Origin: Epiperipatus broadwayi
Taxonomy: Eukaryota; Onychophora; Udeonychophora; Euonychophora; Peripatidae
Length of the DNA: 64,000 bases
Assembly: GCA_028023455.1 (NCBI GenBank)
Contig: JAQFVV010006246.1
Span: 5,410,363 to 5,474,362 of the forward strand
Direction: 5' to 3'
The translations under genes were made by a program, and so were the position numbers. A model generated the notes under the pieces. The model had not been told where the DNA came from and made no database searches. It saw nothing but the letters and a program-made list of their open reading frames with translations. Below are positions 1 to 13,484 of this stretch, one piece after another; position 1 is the first letter of the stretch; every line of letters starts with the position of its first letter.

Positions 1-3000
1 TTGAAATATTGCTTGCCTGGATAAATATTTAAAAAAGAGACTGAAATATATATTTATTTTTAAAAGATGAACAATATTTTTTTCAAAATTCTGCAGGATT
101 TAGTTTTGTTATTTATACATTTATTGAATGGCACCGGGAGAGGAGAGCAATATTTGTTCAGAATTTTCTACTCTTAACTAAGCAGTGGGGGGGTGTGTGT
201 GTGAAAGCACTGAAAATGCAAGAACAAAAGTCTTTTAGTAACTAAATTTTTCTTGTCATTTTAATTTATTGCTAATATTTTAAAATAGTTTAACTAACAT
301 GATTATTATAATATATGTCCTTAATTTAATTTTAAGATAGATTGATTTTTATATTAAATAAAGAAATATAGATTTTCAGAAAATAATTTTCTGACAAATA
401 ATAAATACTTATAGCTTGTTTGGATGGATGGTAGAGATGAAGCAAATTACCGTTCATGGTTTCAATAATTGTTGGAATCCTGGATAATATTATTTATTTA
501 TATTGCATTATTTGCTAATATTTTTAAAATATTTTTTTTAATTAGTACTTTATTATTATGTATCATATTGCTTGAATATTTAAAAGTTGAATGAATCATT
601 TATATGATTATTATCATATGTATGTTATAAAGTAAAAGTAAATGCAAGAGAATGCCTTATAAAATATCTAAAGGTATTTTTTTCATAAGTGCTTGAATAT
701 GCATACATTTTACAACACAGTTGAGTTATTAATATATTATCATTATCAATAATATCTGTTGAAATATAGAGGTATTGATCTTTAAATTATATAATGTTAC
801 AATAAATGAATAAGTATACAATACTAATGAATGTTTTATCAAAATCATTTGTGAACTGTCTTGAAGTGATTATTAGATCTTTGTTCTTTTTAGAAAAGTA
901 GTTTGGAAATTTTTTTTGTAATGTGGGTTGTATTTCTTTGTGGTGTTGGTAGAGTTATTCAGCATATAGAAGATATAGGAGGGTGTCAGGGAGAGTAATT
1001 GTTAAATGAAATCCTAGGTGTTTAGGGATATATTTTTTAAAAGGATATTATATATGAGCTATATTGTCACAATGTGAATTTATTAAATATACAGGTAACA
1101 AAGGACTGTATAGTATTTTTCCATGGACAGTTTGCATTTTCTTTACAGTCAGTAAGAGCTGAGATAAAAGCCATGACATGAATTTAAGGTGCCTGATAAA
1201 TATGGACCTTTCTTTTAGCACTGTATCCATGATGATGTTTTCTTACTTATTGGAGTTATTATTATTTATATCCCTCACTATAATCACTGTCAATCACCAC
1301 TGGCATCACATTGTAAAAGATAGTTTTTAAAGATGGTAGAGTAATAGCTAAACTGTTAGAAGCTGGTAGTTTATGTAAAGGCAAGATGAGATAAAAAAAC
1401 CCCCCCAAATGATATTGAATTATTTACTGTTTGTTATAATAAAAATAGGAGAGGAATGAATTTGATATTCCTATAAATATTGTAAATATTAGAGATCATT
1501 AAACTCAAATAAATGCATATTTGGATTAGATTGGAAGAGAGAGTGATGAAAGTGTGATTTCTGAATGCTATAATGAATGTAAAATATGAAAATAAATAAA
1601 ATATAAAATATCAAACTATATAATTTATTAATAATTTAAAATTTTCTATAAGGAATATGAACCTATTAAAAATAGAGAAAAGCTATGAAATTATATTTTA
1701 AATATTTTTTTATAAGTAATTAATTTACAAAGGGAGGCATAACTATATTTTTTTTATTTAAATTTTCTGGTATAGAATACTAGAGCATATTAAAAGATTA
1801 AGACAATGTTTTGCTGAAATACAAAGAAATGTTTAATAATTTTAAATATTTTACTTTGTGCTAAGTTTAGATATAGGGGTGTTTTAATCTAAACTTATAC
1901 TCAAGAATTATATAATTGTGAATATATGTTTAAAATACTGTGAAACATAGCATTAAGTTTAGGAAGTCATGATATTTATTGTCATTATTTTATCACCATA
2001 GAGATAATAGAATGTTATTGCTTTATTAATAAAATTAGTATATTACTGTTGTAATACTGTAAGATTTTTATTTCCATTTTAGGTAATCAGAATGAAGACT
2101 ATCTTATATTTATTTACTCATTATATTTAGTATGTAAATATTTTAATTTTATATAATTTTAATTTTTTATATTATAGTTTGTAAATATTTTTCAAGTTTT
2201 ATAATTTTATTATATCATAATCATAATGTTATTCAACTATAATAAAACTGTTAATATTTTATTAAAATTACTTTGTTGTTGGGTGTTTAATTTGGCTGAG
2301 TGTTTTTCTTTGATTCTTCATATTCACATGCATGATCTATAGAAATTGATGGTTTGAAATATTATTTATTTGCACATGATTTGTAAAAATTACTTAGAAT
2401 ATTATTACTGTTACACATGATTGATTAATAAAATATGTTATCATAATTATTATTATTATACGCAAAATATTTATTGATTATTTTAAGATGATTCAATACC
2501 AATTTGAGATATATAATTTTGCAATTACATTGAAAATATAAGATATTTTATGAATGCCACATAAAATAAATAAAAGATTATACAATATTTTCTCAGAATA
2601 TTATAATCTTATTTATGTTTTTATTGCTGAACATTAATATTCAAATAGAGGTGTAATTTAAGAGTTGTTAAAGTATTCTAGTTGCTTATTGTTATTTTTG
2701 TAAGGGTAGTTAGATATTATGTAAAATCCCTTATTACATTTAACTGCAGGGTCTTAATTAATTTGTTTTATTATTAGTGTTAGAAATGAACCTGAGATTA
2801 TTTTTAAATAATTTTAGAGTTTTGTATAAAATGATGATGAATAAGAATTATCAGTTGATGTTAGATTTTAAATAGTATTTTATAAAGGAATAATAATTTA
2901 TTATTTTTCCATAATAAATTTGATAAATTGTTAGTTAGGATTATTCTATGGGTGTTTAAAAACATGAGAGTATTACATGATAGTTTTATTATATCAATTA

Positions 3001-4390
3001 AATAGAGGTAATATTCTTATGCCATTGAGAATATATCATTAGGGATGTATCTTCAATTTTTAAACCATTGTACCTTGCTGAATGTCTCATGTGAAGAGTT
3101 TTTATAATTGTATTATATTAGTCGAACCATATTTTAATTATAATTTATGAGCTAGTTGTAAATTAAATTTATTAGTAGAATAAATGAGCTGAGTGTTTTA
3201 GTTGGAACCCTGATTATTTATTGCAAATATAAGTATTATTATATTTTAACTTAGTTAGTTTATTATATTTAATTATTATAAAATATTGCTTTTATTAGCT
3301 ACTATATGTTAGTAGTGTATTTTGAGCTAGTCCTAATATTAATTATCTTAATAGTCATTATTTATGTAACTTGACTGTAGTATAATATAGTTATCTCATA
3401 ATTAGCCAGAGTCTTTAGTTCAGATTTCTTTTAGTAAGGGTACAATGTATATGTTGTATGTTTAATATTTGTTTGAATCTGAGTTTATTATCATAAAAAA
3501 TGGAGTATTATAGAGTCAAAGTAAAGTGACTTTGATCTTTTTAGATAGTAGAAATAATGCTTTCTAGTTGATTTCTGAATTAACTGGATAAGCAAAATAA
3601 ACCAAGGAGATTAAGTAAATTTTTTAAGAACTAAATCAAAGACTGATCCGCTATTTTTATGATAATCAATACATTTTAGATTAATTTTTGATGATAATCT
3701 ATATAGAATATAATCTTCATCTGTTAATCTTGATCCCGTGAGTGTTATAATATATATAATTTATCACAATAAATGTAAAGTTGAGCTACACATTTATAAG
3801 GTTTTATAGTTTTATTTTATTTTAAAACAAAAATATTATTTATTAATTCTACTAATTACTGTATATTTAAATATAAGTATATTTAATTATTGTATATGTA
3901 AACAACTAATTATATCTGTAAAGATGTTTTCTTTTTTATCTTTATAAACTTGTTTTGTAAACACATCTATTTTAAGTTCTAAAAATGATCATTTAGATTA
4001 TTTTTAATTAAACTGAATATATGTGAATTTTTTGGATTAGTTCCTTATGAAATTCACTGTAATATATTGTCAACACTTGGATTAGTTATAAAACTATAAT
4101 TGTTTTTTTACAAACTTGACCTATATTCACAGTGATATCTGTGCTATGCTATTAGTGCAAATGCTACAATGTTAAGTTAAGAAAATTCAGAGAAAGTGTT
4201 TATTGTTTATAGATAGCATTATTACAGGAATTCTAGTCATAATCAAATTTTCATTTTTGAAGACTTGAATGAATGTGTTGTTACAAATAATAGACTTTGG
4301 TTAAAAGTTGTTTGAAATAATGATTATTGATAATGGAAACTCAAATACTCTGTTGATATTGAATTTTTACATAACACATGGACCAACTGT
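1..4390. other. A+T-rich non-coding stretch
   Basis: No reading frame, RNA gene or repeat with a recognisable structure was found here. The sequence is long runs of A/T with a short G run followed by a TG microsatellite near 187-202. Reading frames are short and look random. It may hold unrecognised regulatory or decayed repeat sequence, but nothing supports a specific call. Confidence 0.6.
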
Positions 4391-4399
4391 TACAGCTTA

Positions 4400-6780
4400 T
4401 TTAGACAGATTACTAGAAAAGAACATGGATGCACCCACATGACATTTAATAAATTACATTATAGTTAAAAATCAGACTACATGTTTACACTTAATAGATC
4501 ACAGATTGATATGCTTCAAGGTTAATAATAGCCATATTTAAAATAGATTTTACTCCAATCATATTCATAAGAAAATTTAAGATCATTCTGACTATTTACT
4601 ATTCTCAATGAATTTCAATAACAATTAAACACTAATATTGTGGAATTTGGAATTATCAAGATTTTCATATCATTGAGACAAGGAATTTTTAAGAAGTGTG
4701 TTATGGATACAAATAATGCTCTCGAGTTCAATAAAAAAAAGATTGATGACTGTTTTTCTGATAATGGTCTTATTATAATGGCTTGATTAAAAAATAAATA
4801 AACAGCATTTCCTGCTTGGAAGAATAATAAATTGAATATGGGGCTTCATATTAAATATAGAAATTTAATGGCAGAAATTCAATAACTGACAAGAAGGCTT
4901 AAAACTGTAAACAGACGTTCAGGTAATTGTTGTTACTTCATTTTGTTGAGCCAAATATGGATTTAAAAATGGTACTGCAACCTTATTCAATTCATCAATG
5001 GTATTTCCTTATATAATGGCAATGATATTTTGAATAGATGAAAAAATTATTTTGATTGTCTTTTGAATAATGGTCCAAGATTTGAGATGATGACTTTTAA
5101 TGATTCATCTATTTTATGTATTAATCTGAATTAGACAAAATATTCAGTTTAATAAAATTAAAGCATCTCTTTGTAATCTTAAAAAATGGAAGGAATGCAA
5201 GTCCTATTGAAATACCTAGAGAATTTTTAAAATATGGCAGTGATATGTTAATTTCAAAAGAGTCATCAAATTGGATCTACTGCCCTTAAAGTTGCTTCTA
5301 TTGTTCCAATTTTAAAAAATAAAGAGAATAGACAAGATTGCTTGGTTATTGTGGAATATTATTATTATTCACTCAAGAATTTTATTGCTTAACATATATA
5401 GATGAATGATTACCAAAGACTATGAGATTTTAGAGAATCTAATAAATAAGACTTTTGTTAGCAGGCAAATGTCAGAAACAGTTATGAATAAAAGAGTATT
5501 TTATATATAGGTTTGATTGATTTGATCAAGGTATTTGACATAATAATCAAGCAGATCTAAGGCTTTGTTGGGAATAAATTAGTTATCAACCATTATTTTT
5601 CAGCTACATAATGGAATGAGTGCCAAGTATTATTACTATCGATATAAAATTGGGAGACACTTGAAATGAAAATTGATGTGATATGTATTTGCTTGACATT
5701 GTTTTTGATTTAGATAATCATGCCCTGGAATTGTTTTATAGATAGTTTAATGAATGAGGGATTAAAAATAAAAGGAAATTTTAATTGAAAGTAAAACTAA
5801 GAACTTAATTTCCTTTGATTCTGTATTTATAGTATGCTGATAACTTTACTATTTTTGACCATTTAAATTGTTTTGAATGGAACATTTAAAATCCTTATTT
5901 AATATATTGTTAGTGTCTAAAAAACTCAAGTTTTTTATCAGTCAGTGACAGAATAAAATTTTCAGCAACTTTTTGCTTGGATGGTTATTAAGTTGAGAAT
6001 ATAAATTAATTTAAATATTTTGGTACTTTTATAAATAGAAAGGTAGACTTGGATATTAAAGTGCAAGATAGATTCCAATATGATGATGCTGCTTAGCTAT
6101 ATTAGAACCATTGTTTTCCCTAATTTATTCTATAGAAATGAGAATTGGACATCATATTTATATGATATAAAGGCATTAGAAAAGTTTCATTTAAGAATGC
6201 TTTATAAAATTTAAAAAATATAATGGCAAAATTATAAAATTAGTCACTACGTTCTTCATTTTGCTGATGTACTATTATAGAGTTTGCTATTGTAAAAATC
6301 ACATCTTCATTGGATTGAACATGTAAAATAAATGAACAATACAAGACTACTTAAAATAATATTTTATGGCAAACTTCATTTTGATTTCCCTGTTTTCATT
6401 ATAAGGATTATCTCAAAGACATTCTAAAGAGACACTATACTGGATTGTTTTGATTGTGAAATTATAGCAAAAAATAGAGTATATTGGAGAACCACAATAA
6501 GACATGATAAGAAGAATTTAATGACAGGATTGCAAAATATCACATGTTCTATATGTAAAAATATTTTTTAATTACAGACTAATTTATATAATCATCACAA
6601 AACTCTTTTCTAGTGTATTTTTATTTTTGTCTTTTTTTTTTAAAATTTGAATGGTCATATTCATTTGTGAATGACTGCTACTGATGTATGTGTAAATAAA
6701 ATAATGTAATATAGTTGTATTTTACAGCCTGAAGAAAGCTGTTGAGAAGTCACAATTTTTAGAATAAAATATTAATAAAA
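4400..6780 (+). pseudogene. Decayed non-LTR retrotransposon (LINE fossil A)
   Basis: A heavily broken LINE pol gene can be followed through all three + frames. Near 4420-4520 the end of an apurinic-type endonuclease domain shows TWMHP, then IDYIIV and IDHRLI, matching the WMHP...DY...DHR block of LINE endonucleases. Near 5160-5260 comes LKNGRNASPIEIPREFLKYG, the start of the reverse transcriptase domain (usual form LKsGKapGpDgIPaEflKyg). Near 5825 YADN stands where the catalytic YADD belongs. Near 6300-6380 KSHLHWIEHVK and NNTRLLKIIFYGKLH match the C-terminal hrWiGHv.Rm block. A short tail with CCTGAAGAAAGC and AATAAA (6727-6775) looks like the 3' end. Frameshifts and stops are dense, so it is long dead. 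Clade is not assigned. Confidence 0.75.
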
Positions 6781-6884
6781 CATGCAGTAATTATCAAGAG
6801 GAACATTTTTAATTTCTGTTTTAGTAAATAAGTGTTTTGACAGAAAATAAGATTAAGAACAATTTATTAAAATAGCATATACAC

Positions 6885-7885
6885 ATATCCTATAGCAGAA
6901 TAATATTAAAATTATATGTGTGGACATTTATTCTGTAGAAGAACAGTATTAAGATTGCATTTTCACATTCTATATCAGAATAATATTAAGATTGAATGTG
7001 CACATATTGTGACAGAACAGTATTTGGATTTATGTGCACATTTTGCAACTGATCAGTATTAAAATTGCATGTGCACTTCTTTTGTAGAACATTTATAACA
7101 TTGTGTGTACACATCCCGTATCAAAATAATATATAAAATTGCATGTACATATTTTGTAATAGAATAATATTAAAACTGCATGTATTCACATTAAAATTTC
7201 TGTGCACATACTATAGCAGAATATTATTAAGATTACATAAGCACATCTTGTAACAAAACAGTGTTAGGTTTCCAGTGCAGTGCAGCAGATATTAAGACTG
7301 CATGTCCATCTTTGATAGCAAAATAGGAATAAAATGCATGTGTATATCCTATAGCAAAAAGCATTTAAATTGCATATACTTATCCTGTATATAAACAGTA
7401 CTAAGATTACAGATTCATATCCTATAATAGAATAGTATGATAATAGGATGTTCATTTTCTGCAGTAAACAATATTAAGATTGTACATGTACATCATGAAA
7501 CCCAATAGTATTAAGTTTATATGTGCGCATTTTATAATTTAACAGTATTAACATCACATATTAAGATTGCATATCACATTTTGCAGCAGAACGGTATTAA
7601 AAGTGATATGCACATCTTATAACAATAGAAATTAAGTGGATGTGCACATCCTATAGCAGTACATTATTAAAATTACATGTACTCATATTGTATAAAAACT
7701 ATTAAGATTGTAGGTGCATAACCTCCTACAGATATGCACTTTCTGTACCAAATAGTATTAAGTTTATAGATCATATCCTTCAACAGAATGTGCATATGCA
7801 CTTTCTGTAACCAAACAATGTTATAATTATATGTGCACATCGTGTAGGTGAACAGTATTAAGATTGTATATGTGCATTCTATATT
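6885..7885. repeat. Degenerate tandem array, unit about 37 bp
   Basis: About 25 imperfect copies run head to tail for roughly 1 kb. The typical unit reads AACAGTATTAAGATTGCATG followed by TGCACATCCTATAGCAG. Recurring landmarks are AGTATTAAGATTG, TGTGCACAT and TATAGCAGAA. Spacing varies between about 29 and 57 bp through indels and an occasional lost unit. The small open frame running across it on the minus strand is a by-product of the repeat and not a gene. Confidence 0.85.
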
Positions 7886-8119
7886 CTAGGAGAAAATTAT
7901 TGGAAAGAAATATAAAAAGATGGAAGAATTACAAAAAAGACATAGCTTTCCTTTAGTATATAAAAATATAATGGGAAAATGTTAATAGAAAGCAGAATGA
8001 TCATTTGTTAAATTGCATAAAAAATATATTAAAAGTAATGAGTCTTAATCTGTATTTATTAGATAAAAAGTCAGTATATATGAATACAGTAAATTGTACA
8101 ATAACAAAGGGAAAAGTTT

Positions 8120-9850
8120 AAAAGCTTTGAATAAAATAAAAATAGCAATTATAAGCAATTGAGGAGATTCCAATTAAAGTATTAAAAGTTCTGATGAAAA
8201 AAAATTGATAAAACTAAATATTTGAAATTTAATCTGTGAGCACAATTAGAAATTGTTGATTCTGATAGAGAAAAGACAATATAACAAATAAGCATATTTT
8301 TAAGTAATTAATCCCACATGCATCTAAAAAGATATTGATAAAAATCCTGAATGGGTAGATTTATAAATAAAGACTAGTTTTGGATTTAGACAACATAAAT
8401 GAACAGAAGATGAAACTGGAATAAATTATTGTAAAAAGATTTGTTTAGAAAGAAAGGGTAATTAATAGTGATTTCATGTTTCCTGAAACAGATTGATAGA
8501 ATAAATTATTTGCATTATCAACATCTGAAAAAGAGGCACATAATGAAATTGGAGATATTAATGAAAGAATTTGTATATATATCAGTAAATATGAGATTCA
8601 ATGTTGTTCCTTTTTATAAAAAAAAAAAAAATGTAGGAAGATATGTACAGCAGAAATATTAATATATATGTACATTAATTATTTAGATATGATAGGAGTT
8701 AGCATACATATAAAAGGATTCATTATAAGAAAGATTCACTAGTGATATGGAAATTCTTGATCATAGTGAGGGAAAGTTTGAGCTAGAAATTAATCTAAAC
8801 CAGTGAAAACAGGTAATATAATTATAGTAATGAACAAGAAAAATTTTAAGATCACCCTTTTCATTCATCCTCTAATAGAAAACTTATGACCTTAAAATCT
8901 ATGAATTGTAGCTCAACTATCTCATTTGCAATGCTTGAACTTCATATGAATCCTTGAACAACAAATTAATCTTATTTTTGCCCTGTTTGTTTTCATGTAG
9001 TGATAGAATGAACTCTAAAACTCAAATTCCATGGACTGCAGCTCAGTTTTGTAGCTTCCAATGCTCAAACTCTTGAGCAAATAGATGATAGTTTTTCTGT
9101 GGCTTATTTTTCAAGTAGTATATATTAGTATATGAAACTAATTCTCAACACATAGAAACTAGTATTTGTCTTGATTTTAAAAAGCTGCATATTATGAAAA
9201 CATCTAGTAAGAAAATCATAGAATAGAATGATAATATTTTATTATAAGGTTAACTGATTATCTAAGTAATAATTACAAAATTTAGTGTGAAAATTGCAAT
9301 GGCTAAAACATTAATATTTTCAATAAAAGACTTAAGAAAACTGCTTGTTCAAAATGTTTTTTATGTCATTTATATGGAGTAGAATCATTGGAGAAAATAA
9401 ACAGATTGGAATTTTTGAAATGTGGGCTTTGAGAAAGATGAAAAGGGTAAGTTGATGTGATGAGATTAACAATATGGAAATGTTGAAAAAGAGAGAAAAA
9501 TATTTTTTATTAAAAAATTATATAAAAAAAAAATATTGAATTGGACAAGTACTTTTTTTCCCCTGTGTCATAGCATCATCCAGGAAGTGAATCTATTAAC
9601 CCAGGACAAATGCTTGTAAGACAGCTGTGCTGACCACTCGACCACCAATGCTTGACAAGACAAGTACTTTGAAGCAAGATTATTACAAACATACATTGAA
9701 AGGGCTGCAAAGGATAAATAGAAGAGAAAAAAAATTGATTGAAAATCTTATTGGAAATAATGATAGTATTGAAATAGAACAAGACACCAAAATGCTTGAA
9801 GTGAATAGTCTTGATTTGATTTATGAGATCTATTTTTTGGAAGATAACTA
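8120..9850 (+). pseudogene. Decayed non-LTR retrotransposon (LINE fossil B), split by a SINE
   Basis: The + frames give a broken LINE reverse transcriptase and C-terminal domain. Near 8160 EEIPIKVLK matches the start of the RT domain (IPiEmLKal). Near 8310 IPHASKKILIKILN matches the lishasKimlkiLn block. Near 9280-9470 frames reading KDLRKLLVQNVFYVIY and RLEFLKCGL match the kkRLikcyVwsvllYG and RLEafEmWc region found after the RT domain in many LINEs. A SINE interrupts this tail at 9556-9658; LINE-like sequence resumes at 9671 with KLIENLIGNND. Stops and frameshifts are frequent. The region 8880-9110 also contains two related segments of about 47 bp spaced about 125 bp apart. Clade is uncertain. 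Confidence 0.65.
9556..9658 (-). mobile_element. tRNA-derived SINE with 12-bp target-site duplication
   Basis: Read on the minus strand, the element begins GTCAAGCATTGGTGGTCGAG and carries an A-box-like TGGTCGAGTGG, an anticodon-arm-like CTGTCTTACAAGCA and a B-box-like GGTT. It ends in a homopolymer tail (TTTTTTT on the + strand). It is flanked by perfect copies of GACAAGTACTTT at 9544-9555 and 9659-9670, the hallmark of LINE-mediated insertion. The first 60 bp match the second copy at 46340. It lies inside LINE fossil B, so it inserted later. The tail region differs from that of the other copy. Confidence 0.85.
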
Positions 9851-10602
9851 CTGTTGATGTGACAATTGAAAAATTTTTTAAGAATTTATTAAGAAATATC
9901 TACTCAGTAGGAATTATGGTGAAGAAGTTGAGTGTTGGGAGTTTGAATCTCTCCGCATATAATAAATTGTGATATTTAAACTATGCTTCAAGATATAAGA
10001 TTAGTCTTGAAAAAAAAAGATTTACATCTTGAAAGAGAGCATCATGGAGATGAAGGAAAACACTAAAGATGATGATTTGCACTTAACAATGCTTGCTCTG
10101 ACAGATAATGAAATTGCAAAATTCTTTTATTTTTCTTAGTTTATAAGAAGAACTTTCATATCCTCGGATAAAGTATCATAAATTTCTCAAAGTAAAAAGC
10201 TGTTTCATAATTTAGAAAGGAGTTTGCTATTAACTGAAAGGAGACCCTTTGATTCCTCTTGGAGGCTTTAAAGGAACCAAGCAGGGCAAATTCCTAATGT
10301 CCACTCCATACGTTCTTGTCGTTGCAGCTGTTATTACTATGTGATTATTCATATAGTATACGAACATGGATGGGCTGCTCACCAACATGCATTTAGCCAG
10401 CATGGTGAGTTTATTGGCTTTTTACCTCTGAGTTTAAGATCAAGAAACACCATGGTCTTTCTTCTCAGCGCCTGATAAGGCAGAATGAATGTTTGTGTAA
10501 ATGATAAATATTTTTCCAATACATATATACAATTATGACAGACAAAAATAAAGCATGGCCCTTATTCCCAGGAGGCTGTAAAGTCACCAACCAAGGCAGC
10601 GA

Positions 10603-12177
10603 TTGATGGCGAAGGCAGAGGGTGCTAAGAATCCCCTGATTGGGGACCCAGGCTGCCATTTGATGATGACTTTTTATTTAGGTACTTACAACTGCAGATC
10701 ACTTTCAAGTGAAGGAAGATTGCAAGAATTAGAAGAAGAACTGTCTTATATTAAATGGGATATTATTGGACTTTGTGAAGTTAGAAGAAAAGGAGAAGAA
10801 ACAATTGATTTAAAAAGTGGACATATACTCTATTATAAAGGCACACATATTGGAAATACAAGTGGAGTAGGATTCATTATAAATAAAAAGTGGAAGAACA
10901 ATATTGTGGAGATTGATGGTGTATCGGACAGAGTGGCAAGATTAGTTATACAACTTAATAGCAGATACCAAATGCAGATAATTCAGGTTTATGCCCCAAC
11001 AAGTTCTCATAGTGATGAAGTAGTAGAAGATTTTTATATGGATGTACAAAAGGCTTTTGATCCGAGTAAACAACATTTTAAAATTGTTATGGGAGACTTT
11101 AATGCTAGAATTGGTAGACAAATGAAAGATGAAATTGCTGTAGGTAATTTTGGTTATGGTAATAGAAATGAGAGAGGACATAGACTTGTGGAGTTTGCAG
11201 AAAAAGAAAAACTTTATATTATGAATTCATTTTTTGAGAAAAATGTTAAAAGGAAATGGACATGGAAGCATCCAAATGAAGGTACAGCAGAATTGGATTA
11301 TATTTTGACTAACAGAAAATACATATTTCAAGATTGTAATGTTCTTAATAAATTTAACACAGGAAGTGATCATCGATTAGTAAGGTGTAAGTTACGTGTT
11401 AATGTAAAACTAGAAAGACAAAAATTATTAAGAAAAACAATATTTACAGTTGATATTCCTAATCTTCAGAAACATTCTAATGAATTTAAATTAGAACTTA
11501 CAAATAGGTTTCAAGTGTTAGGAGATTTTGAACATGATACAGATTTGAATGAAATTAATATGAAAATAACTGATACACTTTTAAAAACTGCAACAAACAT
11601 AACTGGTAGAAAAAAGCAGCAATTGACTAATAAAATTTCTACTGAGACTAGAGAATTTATGAAGAAAAGAAGGAATATGAAGATATACAAAAATGATGTA
11701 TTAAAAAGAATTGAATATCTCGAATTTTGTAAAATGGTACGGAAAAGAGTTGAAAATGATATAAGAAAGTATAACTGTGAAATAGCAAGAAAAGCTGTAG
11801 AAGAAAATAAAAGTCTCAAAAATGTTAAACAACATTTTGGTATTGGTAGGAAATTTATATCTGCAATAAGAAAAAAAGATGGAATTATTACTAAAAAGAG
11901 AGATGACATCGTGAAATTGGTAGAAGATTTTTATCAAGAATTATATAGTAATAAAGAACAAGTACCTCCTATATCTATTACATCTTCCGAATTGCCCAGA
12001 ATTTTAAATGAAGAAGTGAGACATTCAATTAAGTGTATGAAGAAAGGAAAGGCTCCAGGAAATGATGGAATTATAATTGATATATTAAAAGAAGCAGGTG
12101 AAGAAATAGAAACAATTTTAGCAAAGTTATATACCAAATGTCTAAATGATAAAGATGTACCGGAAAGAATGCAGTAA
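10603..12177 (+). pseudogene. RTE LINE pol, part 1: AP endonuclease and start of RT
   Basis: This 524-codon segment encodes the element's apurinic-type endonuclease, which nicks target DNA, and the start of the reverse transcriptase. Visible motifs are GTYNCRSL (residues 27-34, metal-binding Asn), GLCEVR with the catalytic Glu at 59, YAPTSSHSDE, GDFNAR (164-169), TWKHPNEGTAELDYIL, and GSDHRLV with catalytic Asp/His at 256-257. The stretch GKAPGNDGIIIDILKEAGEE near the end opens the RT domain. The first ATG is at 10603; ATGATG at 10663 sits closer to the conserved domain and could be the real start. The frame ends at TAA 12175-12177 because of a small indel just before it: the next frame picks up NAVIILIFKKGD from 12168 without loss of conserved sequence. 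All three endonuclease catalytic residues are present. Confidence 0.9.
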
Positions 12178-13484
12178 TAATATTAATATTTAAAAAAGGT
12201 GATAAAGAAGATATTAGAAATTACAGACCTATCAGCCTTTTATCAGTTTTATATAAAATTTTTACCAAGATAATTACAACTCGTCTACAGAGAACTTTGG
12301 ATTTCCACCAACCAAGAGAACAAGCTGGATTTAAAAGTGGTTTTAGTACAACAGATCATATCCAGGTATTGAGAGAAGTCATAGAAAGGACAAACGAATA
12401 TGAGTTGTCATTATGTTTTGGATTTGTAGATTATGAAAAGGCATTTGATTCTATACACATTTCTTCAGTGATTAAAGCATTGGATCATCAAGGTATAGAT
12501 CCAGGATATTGTCATATTTTAAAGAAAATTTATAAAAATGCAACAGCAACAATTAGATTACATAATGATACTGGAAAAATCAACATTGAGAAAGGTGTAA
12601 GACAAGGTGACTCCATATCTCCAAAACTCTTTACAGCAGTGCTGCAAGAAGTATTTTGTGGATTAAAATGGGAAACTAAAGGAGTGAAAATAAATGGAGA
12701 GTATTTAAGTCATTTAGATTTCGCAGATGATGTAGTTGTTTTTGCAAATAATGCTTCAGAGCTGCAGGAAATGTTGCAGGAGTTAGCAGATGAAAGTAGA
12801 AAAGTAGGACTAAAGATAAATGTTAAAAAGACTAAAGTAATGTTTAATCGATTTGCTCAAAATATGAAAATAAAGATTGATTATGAAGAATTAGAAGAAG
12901 TTAACAGTTAAAAATACCTTGGTCAGATTATTAATACAGATGGAAACATAATGGAGGAAATTAATCATAGAATTAAACTTGGTTGGAGTGCTTTTGGTAG
13001 AAATAACTTGATACTAAAAGGAAATATGCCTATGTGTTTGAAAAGGATGGTTTTTAACAAATGTGTTTTACCAGTTCTTACTTATGGATCTGAGACTTGG
13101 ACACTTAATAGAAGAGCAATACAGAGACTTCAGACCACTCAAAGGAGTATGGAGGGATGTATGTTGGGAGTAACAAGAAGAGATCGAAAACGCAATGTAT
13201 GGGTAAGACAAGAAACAGGTGTTACTGACCTTATTGAAAAAATTAAAAGATTGAAATGGAGTTGGGCTGGACATATTGCTAGAAGAGATGATAATAGATG
13301 GGCAATTGAAATTTTAAACTGGATTCCAAGAGATTGTAAAAGACCCAGAAAGAGACCACATGTGAGATGGATGGATGAAATAAGAAAATGTGCAGGGGTG
13401 TTGTGGAGAAGAGAAGCTAAAGGTCGGAGAAGATGGATTAAATTTGGAGAGACCTTCATCCTGCAGTGGATTGATAATGGTTGA
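12168..13484 (+). pseudogene. RTE LINE pol, part 2: reverse transcriptase and C-terminal domain
   Basis: This continues the pol gene in another frame. RT motifs appear in order: IFKKGDKEDIRNYRPISLLS, QAGFKSGFSTTDHI, motif A FVDYEKAFDSI, motif B KGVRQGDSISPKLF, and the catalytic box FADD at 12720-12731 within HLDFADDVVVFAN. A TAA at 12909-12911 interrupts the thumb region just before KYLGQIINTDG. The frame then runs on to the C-terminal block with YGSETWTLNRR, GHIARRDDNRWA and RPRKRPHVRWMDEIRKCAG. Catalytic residues are intact, so the element was active recently on an evolutionary scale, though this copy cannot make full-length pol without readthrough. Confidence 0.9.

Noticed and set aside
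6885-7885. A CRISPR array
   Set aside because: Units are contiguous and degenerate with no unique spacers, and the genome is eukaryotic.
11511-11937. Long minus-strand frames inside the RTE element
   Set aside because: They are shadows of the + strand pol gene.
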